Shown here: positions 56,940 through 64,000 of the stretch, one piece after another | How the letters are laid out: each line of letters starts with the position of its first letter | Position numbering within the stretch: position 1 is the first letter of the stretch | Assembly: GCF_033568475.1 (NCBI RefSeq) | Contig: NC_133123.1 | Span: forward strand, 139,144,062 to 139,208,061 | DNA from: Henckelia pumila | Taxonomy: Eukaryota; Streptophyta; Magnoliopsida; Lamiales; Gesneriaceae | Length of the DNA: 64,000 bases | Reading direction: 5' to 3' | Position numbers and translations under genes: made by a program | Notes under the pieces: generated by a model | The model's database searches: none | What the model saw: only the letters and a program-made list of their open reading frames with translations | What the model was told of the DNA's origin: nothing

Positions 56940-58399
56940 TGTAGTGACCCTTACCCGGATCACCTACTAAACAGAACTTATGCATGCAATTAACTTAATA
57001 AAAACAGATATCAGAATAAACTGCGGAAACCATAAACGTTATACAATCCCAAGTAAAGGAATCTGTAATTTATCCAAATAATATACAACCAAATCGAATA
57101 GCTGTATAAACCCAAACAACAGTAATAAAACCTAGACGAAGCTCCAGCTGGCCAACCACTGACTAGCCCCTCCTGGATCCACCCTCCTCGTCCAATCGCA
57201 AACCTGCCCCATGGAATAGGGTGTCCAGAAAATACATAGTACGAGACGTGAGCATAAAACGCTCAGTACGAGAGTATGAGTATACATGCATGCAAAGTGA
57301 ACTCCCTACAGACTCGAGGTCAAGGATCAGATAACAGAGACAGACCGGGCCCTGGTATATAGCACGCTGTGCCGTCGCTTCAGGAGGTGGCTCCCATACC
57401 GAGTACATGTGGATACACCGGACCCAAATCAATGGAAGTCCATCCACTAACAGGATAGGGTACAACCCTACTAATAGACATCTCGAAGGAGATAACAGCA
57501 ATATGCAAATGAATGCAGCATAATATCATGACATATAAATCATGCAGTCACATAATACATGCATACTCAGTCAGGATATCTCGAACAGTACTTTCGTACC
57601 TAACACCGTAGTTTGAACTAAGCTGGAAGAAGACAACCCCTAACTGCCTTAGGTCCAAGCCCGACCCGACCCGACCCAACCCGGTCTCAAGACTGACCCG
57701 ACCTGAACAGCTCCTGGTCAAGCCCCGACCTGAACTGCACCTGGTCAAGCCCCGACCTGAACTGCTCCTTGTCAAGCCCCGACCTGAACTGCACCTGGTC
57801 AAGCCCCGAGCTACTCCTTCCCGAACTCCCGAGCTACTCTTGGTCTGAGCAGAACTAAGAAGTGAGGTGAAATGGTGTAAAATGACCGAACCCTCGACTT
57901 CTATTTATAGAGGATGAGCCGGGACAGCTGTCCACCGAGTGCGTGACACCTGGCAGGACACTAATCGTGCTTTTGCTTCAGCCACGTGTTCACTCCCGAC
58001 CTACCTACCATGTGCTCTTCCCATGACCGAACACTACCTTGGCTTTCATCATGACCGACCCGAGCCCCAAAGGAAAGACCCGAGCTCAAACCAAACTCCA
58101 CACACATACATGACCGATCCCTAGCTCCCTGCCCGAGCCCTAGATCTATACCCGAGCACTAGCTCTATACCCGAGCCCTTGCTCCATGCCCGAGCCCTTG
58201 CTCTATACCCGAGCCCTTGCTGATCAACCATGACCAACCCGAGCTGCTCATGACTGACCCGAGCTGCTCATGACCGACCCGAGCTGCTCATTCATGTCAT
58301 GTATTCTTTGACCTTGACTTGTGCTCTTGGTAATAAAATATTTATTAGATTTAAACATAAATAACCATTAATCTTGTAAATTGGAACTGAGCTACTACA
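56940..58399 (-). repeat. 3' LTR of the Tekay-like element
   Basis: 1,460 bp, starting TGTAGTGACCC and ending GCTACTACA on plus. Confidence 0.93.
57700..57807. repeat. 27-bp tandem repeat (four units) inside the LTR
   Basis: The unit is GACCTGAACTGCACCTGG followed by TCAAGCCCC, with small changes between units. The same four-unit array occurs in the other LTR at 63766-63873. A second, looser run of CCCGAGCCCT-type units lies at about 58120-58290. Confidence 0.9.
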
Positions 58400-61300
58400 T
58401 TCTCCCCCACTTAAGATATTTCGTCCTCGAATACAGATCTTAAGTACCGAATGTAAAGCAAGATACAAACTTTCCTTTATTCAAACTGAATATTTTACAA
58501 GATAAAACTGAATACTACTCAAGAATGAAATCAAAACAGCTCAGGATGGTCTTCACGCATCCTGTCCTCAAGCTCCCAAGTAGCCTCTTCAGTGCCTCGG
58601 CGCTGCCACTGAACTAGAACCAAAGGAATGACTTTGTTTCGCAGAACCTTATCCTTATAATCCAGGATACGAGTAGGTTTCTCAACATAAGTCAAATCCT
58701 TATCCACCTTAACATCAGACCGCTGTAGGATGTGGGACTCATCTGCCACATACCGTCCCAACAGAGATACGTGAAACACGTCGTGAATACTGGAAAGATA
58801 CGGTGGCAAAGCCAGACGATAAGCCAAATCTCCAATGCTCTCCAAAATCTCAAATGGACCGATAAACCTGGGATACAACTTGCCCTTAAGGCCAAATCTG
58901 AGAATCTTGCGGAAAGGTGACACTTTCAGAAACACTTTCTCCCCAACATCAAACTGCAAAGGCCTACGCTTGGTGTTAGCATAGCTGGCCTGACGATCCT
59001 GTGCAGTCTTAATCCGTTTCTTGATCTGATCGACAATGTCGATTGCCTGCTGGATTAATTCTGGTCCCTCAGCCTGTCTCTCCCCCACTTCTTCCCAGAA
59101 AAGTGGAGTACGACAACGTCGCCCGTACAACGCCTCAAAAGGTGCCATACCTATGCTAGTATGGTAACTGTTGTTGTACGCGAACTCAATCAACGGCAAA
59201 TGATCCTGCCAGGCTGAACCAAAATCCATAACGCACGCTCGAAGCATATCCTCCAATGTACGGATAGTGCGCTCTGACTGACCATCAGTCTCCGGATGAT
59301 AGGCAGTACTCAAACTGAGAGTAGTACCCATCGCACGCTGAACACTCCCCCAGAATCTAGAAGTAAACCTGGGGTCCCGATCGCTGACAATGCTCACAGG
59401 CACTCCATGAAGTCGAACGATCTCCTGAATGTACATCCGTGCCATACGATCCATATTGTACTCTCGGCTATAGGCAATGAAATGCGCTGACTTGGTGAGT
59501 CGGTCCACCACAACCCAGATAGCATCACAATTCCTCGGGGAATAACGGCAAATGGGTCACAAAGTCCATTGTGATAAACTCCCATTTCCATTCAGGAATA
59601 GGCAGACTGTGAAGCAATCCTCCAGGTCGTCGGTGTTCTGCCTTGACCTGTTGACACACCAAACATCTCGAAACAAACTGATAAACACTGCGTTTCATTC
59701 CCTTCCACCAGAAACGAGTACGTAGATCCTTGTACATATTGTTGCTCCCAGGATGAATACTCAACTTAGTGCGATGCTCCTGAGACAAAATCTCCCCTCG
59801 CAACTCTTCATCCTGCGGAATCACAAGCCTACCAGACAAACACAGAAAACCATCTGACTGATAATGAAATCCAGACGAGCTACCCTCGTTAGCTAGACGA
59901 TCTAAACGCTGGGTCTTCGAATCAGACATCTGAGCATCTCGAATCCGCGAATACAAGGCTGGCTCAGATAATATCGCAAACATCTGGATACTCTGCATAC
60001 CTTTCTTATGCTTGAAGGTATAACGTGAAGTACAACAGTCACTGATCGCACTAGACATCGAACAAGTCTGAAGTGCGGATAGTCGTATCTTGCGACTCAA
60101 GGCATCAGCGGTGAGATTAGCAGCTCCCGGATGGTACTTAATCTCGCAATCATAGTCCTTAAGCAAATCCATCCAACGTCTCTGCCTCATGTTCAACTCC
60201 GCCTGAGTGAACAAATACTTGAGACTCTTATGGTCGGTGAAGATCTCAAATTTCTCGCCATACAGATAATGACGCCAGATCTTCAAAGCGAACACAATGG
60301 CTGCCAATTCCAAATCATGGACTGGGTAGTTGTCCTCGTGAAGCTTCAGCAGTCTAGAAGCGTATGCGATCACATGCCCATTCTGAGTCAGGACACAACC
60401 TAACCCCTGAAGAGAAGCATCCGTGTAAACTACATACCCTCCATATCATGACGGTAATGCCAACACCGGCGCAGAAGTCAACCGCCGTCGAAGCTCACAG
60501 AAATTCTCCTCACACTCGGAGGACCACTCAAAATCCACACCCTTGCGGGTAAGCTGCGTCAACGGTCGAGCTAACTGAGAGAAGTTCAGAATGAAGCGAC
60601 GATAATACCCTGCTAGACCCAGAAAACTATGGATCTCAGCAACTGTCATCGGACGCGACCAATTAAGTACCGCTTCAATATTGCTTGGATCAACAGAAAT
60701 CCCCTCCCTGGATATGATATGGCCAAGAAAGACCACTCTATCCATCCAAAACTCACACTTGCTCAGCTTGGCGTACAACTGCTCATCTCAAAGAGTCTGC
60801 AGTACCAACCGCAAGTAAGAAACATGCTCTTCCGTATTACGCGAATACACCAAGATGTCGTCAATGAAGACCACGACAAACTTGTCCAAATACTCCCTGA
60901 AGACGCGGTTCATCAAATCCATGAATATAGCCGGCGCATTAGTCAAACCAAATGGCATCACTAGGAACTCGTAATGCCCATAGCGAGTACGGAATGCAGT
61001 CTTGGCTACGTCCTGATCATGGACTCTCAACTGATGATACCCAGATCTCAAGTCAATCTTGGAGTAAACTGACGTGCCCTGCAGCTGATCGAACAAGTCA
61101 TAAATACGAGGCAACGGATACTTGTTCTTCACAGTGACTCGATTCAGCTGCCGATAGTCAATGCACAGCCGCATCGACCCATCCTTCTTCTTCACGAAGA
61201 GAACAGGAGCTCCCCAAGGGGATACACTAGGACGAATGTACCCCTTGTCCAAAAGATCCTGTAGCTGATTCTTCAACTCACGCATCTCTGACGGAGCCAG

Positions 61301-63011
61301 ACGATACGGTGCTCTAGAAATAGGCGAAGTACCGGCATCAACTCTATGCCAAACTCTACTTCCCTAGCAGGAGGAAAACCCGGAATCTCATCAGGAAAAA
61401 CGTCTGGGAATTCATCCACAACAGGAATACTCTCTATCCCGATGCTCTCAGTGGAAAAATCAACTGCATAGATAAGGTAGCCTTCCCCGCCAGACTCTAG
61501 AGCTCGACAGGCTCTCAAAGCTGATACCAAAGGCATCGGGGGTCGCGCTCCCTCACCATAGAAAAACCAGCTCTCACTCCCCTCCGGATGAAAGCGTACT
61601 AATCTCTGATAGCAGTCTACTGAAGCTCGATAGGTAGTCAACATATCTATTCCCAAAATGCAATCAAAGTCGTCCATCGCCAGGACCATGAGATTCGCTA
61701 ACAGAATGTTCCCTTCAAACTCTAAAGGGCAACCCATCACTAGACGCTTAGCCAAAGCAGATTGGCCCGTCGGAGTAGAAACAGACATCACTACGTCTAG
61801 TGCAATGCATGGTAACTTATGCCTCTTAACAAAACGTGCAGAAATGAAGGAATGAGATGCACCAGTGTCAATAAGTACAAGAGCAGGTATACCATAAATC
61901 AGAAATGTACCTGCGATGACTTTCTCATTCTCCTCCACTGCCTGATCATGTCTCAGGGCAAACACCTGGCCAGAAGCTCGTGGCCTCAAATGAGAACTCC
62001 CAGCAGACTGTCCCTGCGACCTCTGCTGAACGGTGGCCTGAGAGCCCGATCCTGAACCAGAACCAGAACCGCCTCCCCCAGATAGTGGACAATCCCTCCG
62101 GATATGACCAGTCTCTCCACAACGGAAACAAGCTCCAGAAGCTCTACGGCACTTGTCGGATGGATGGTTCTTCCCACAGTGATCACACTTGTCCTTCTTA
62201 CCATAACGGACAACACCTCCAGAACCAGAGGAAGAAGAAGATCCAGACTTCTTGAAAGTTTGGGCACGGGGACCCAAAGAACTAACAGGCCTCGACTGAG
62301 GGAAAGACCTGTTCCGCCGAATGCTGTCCTCCGCCTGGTGACAACGGCTCACCAAACCCTCGTAGGACATGTCATCGCCAACCGCCACATGGTCATGGAT
62401 CTCAGGGTTAAGTCCCTGAAGGAACAGATTATACTTCATCTCTGAGCTATCAGCAATCTCGGGGCAATAGGATAGCAGATCAAAGAACCTCTGCTGATAC
62501 TCATCGATAGACATGGCTCCCTGTCGCAGACTCAGTAGCTCGCCTGCCTTCGACTGATGGAGTGCAGGAGGAAAATACCGCTTTTGGAAAGCTGTGCGGA
62601 ACTCGGCCCAGGTGGCCACTCCTCTCGCCGCAATAAAGGGTGCAGAAGTAAACCTCCACCATCTGCGCGCACGTCCATCCAGAAGATAGCCAAGGGTCTC
62701 CATCTTCTGCTCCTCGGTGCAGTGGAAAGTCTGAAAAGTCGTCTCCATGCGGTCTAACCAGTTCTCCGCATCCTCCGGAGACTCACCTCCAACTAAGGGC
62801 TTAGGACCCATAGCTAAGAATCGACGCACAGTGAAACGCTCGTCGTCATGATGACGATGACGCCGTTCTCGACGAGGCTCCCGGTCGGCATCACCCCAAC
62901 GCCCACCAACACTGCCATGAGAACTCCGGTCGTCATGATTTGCCATCTACAAAAATACCTCAAGATGAGACTAAATCCCAAGAATTCGTTTGCATGCTCT
63001 GATACCATAAA

Positions 63012-64000
63012 TGTAGTGACCCTTACCCGGATCACCTACTAAACAGAACTTATGCATGCAATTAACTTAATAAAAACAGATATCAGAATAAACTGCGGAA
63101 ACCATAAACGTTATACAATCCCAAGTAAAGGAATCTGTAATTTATCCAAATAATATACAACCAAATCGAATAGCTGTATAAACCCAAACAACAGTAATAA
63201 AACCTAGACGAAGCTCCAGCTGGCCAACCACTGACTAGCCCCTCCTGGATCCACCCTCCTCGTCCAATCGCAAACCTGCCCCATGGAATAGGGTGTCCAG
63301 AAAATACAGAGTACGAGACGTGAGCATAAAATGCTCAGTACGAGAGTATGAGTATACATGCATGCAAAGTGAACTCCCTACAGACTCGAGGTCAAGGATC
63401 AGATAACAGAGACAGACCGGGCCCTGGTATGTAGCACGCTGTGCCGTCGCTTCAGAAGGTGGCTCCCATACCGAGTACATGTGGATACATCGGACCCAAA
63501 TCGATGAAGTCCATCCACTAACAGGATAGGGTACAACCCTACTAATAGACATCTCGAAGGAGATAAAAGCAATATGCAAATGAATGCAGCATAATATCAT
63601 GACATATAAATCATGCAGTCACATAATACATGCATACTCAGTCAGGATATCTCGAACAGTACTTTCGTACCTAACACCGTAGTTTGAACTAAGCTGGAAG
63701 AAGACAACCCCTAACTGCCTTAGGTCCAAGCCCGACCCGACCCGACCCAGTCTCAAGACTGACCCGACCTGAACTTCTCCTGGTCAAGCCCCGACCTGAA
63801 CTGCACCTGGTCAAGCCCCGACCTGAACTGCTCCTTGTCAAGCCCCGACCTGAACTGCACCTGGTCAAGCCCCGAGCTACTCCTTCCCGAACTCCCGAGC
63901 TACTCTTGGTCCGAGCAGAACTAAGAAGTGAGGTGAAATGGTGTAAAATGACCGAACCCTCGACTTCTATTTATAGAGGATGAGCCGGGACAGCTGTCCA
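63012..64000 (-). repeat. 5' LTR of the Tekay-like element (partial)
   Basis: The first 989 bp of the LTR seen on plus, matching 56940 onward. The rest lies beyond the window. Confidence 0.93.

Larger units (their letters stand above)
56940..64000 (-). mobile_element. Ty3/gypsy chromovirus, Tekay/Del-like (nearly whole, about four breaks), cut by the window edge
   Basis: The 3' LTR is 56940-58399. The 5' LTR starts at 63012 and leaves the window at 64000. The primer-binding site TGGTATCAGAGC for initiator tRNA-Met lies just inside the 5' LTR, and the purine tract AAGTGGGGGAGAA lies beside the 3' LTR. Parts on minus are gag with a CCHC knuckle (CFRCGETGHIRRDC) and protease DTGASHSF (about 62.9-61.3 kb), reverse transcriptase (about 61.3-60.4 kb), RNase H (about 60.4 kb), and integrase ending in a chromodomain-like tail (LVQWQRRGTEEATWE, about 58.6 kb). 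By eye the overlapping ~990 bp of LTR differ by about 1%, so the insertion is recent, under about a million years. It is inserted into the Tat element. Confidence 0.93.

Overview
This is nuclear DNA from a flowering plant, most likely a eudicot and perhaps an asterid (the lineage is a weak guess). The evidence is interrupted genes with GT-AG introns, a chloroplast FtsH protease, a plant DUF241 gene family, a PAP29-type phosphatase, AT-rich spacers, and plant Ty1/copia, Ty3/gypsy, LINE, MITE and Helitron elements.

Layout. 1-393 holds the start of a conserved plant gene that runs off the left edge (minus strand). 0.4-9 kb is AT-rich spacer with a MITE (1592-1855), a LINE tail (6193-6520) and a short Helitron (7617-7970). 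Inside it lies a small hydrophilic, LEA-like gene (5640-5924, minus) with three ACGTG elements just upstream of its TATA-like box. A diverged DUF241 gene sits at 9329-10240. A five-exon FTSH1/FTSH5 (VAR1)-type gene occupies 11400-14619 (minus).

From about 16 to 45.2 kb there is a head-to-tail array of seven intronless DUF241 genes: one with a frameshift (21599), five whole (27231, 29414, 37223, 40819, 42962) and one remnant (44762). The array has been broken up by a copia element in the promoter of the first copy (16337-21280), a second copia between copies one and two (23216-26725), a 5.8-kb Helitron in the promoter of the fourth copy (31155-36989) and an AT-rich block before the fifth (38282-40225). 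With these taken out, the start-to-start spacing is about 1.8-2.2 kb throughout. The array promoters share three short conserved blocks (called E1, E2 and E3 here) and a TATA box at nearly fixed distances. All DUF241 proteins, including the diverged one at 9329, keep an N-terminal R-S-x-S-x-P motif.

A three-exon PAP29-like gene lies at 45977-47658 (minus). From 48888 to the right edge is nested retroelement DNA: a Tat-lineage Ty3/gypsy element (pol on minus, an extra ORF on plus, a 70-bp minisatellite between them) interrupted at 56940 by a young Tekay/Del-type chromovirus that runs off the window.

The genes do not form one pathway. FtsH acts in thylakoid protein turnover, PAP29-like in the secretory pathway or apoplast, and the LEA-like gene probably in drought or seed responses. 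DUF241 function is unknown. The most notable structure is the DUF241 array with its shared promoter blocks and the transposons lodged among them.
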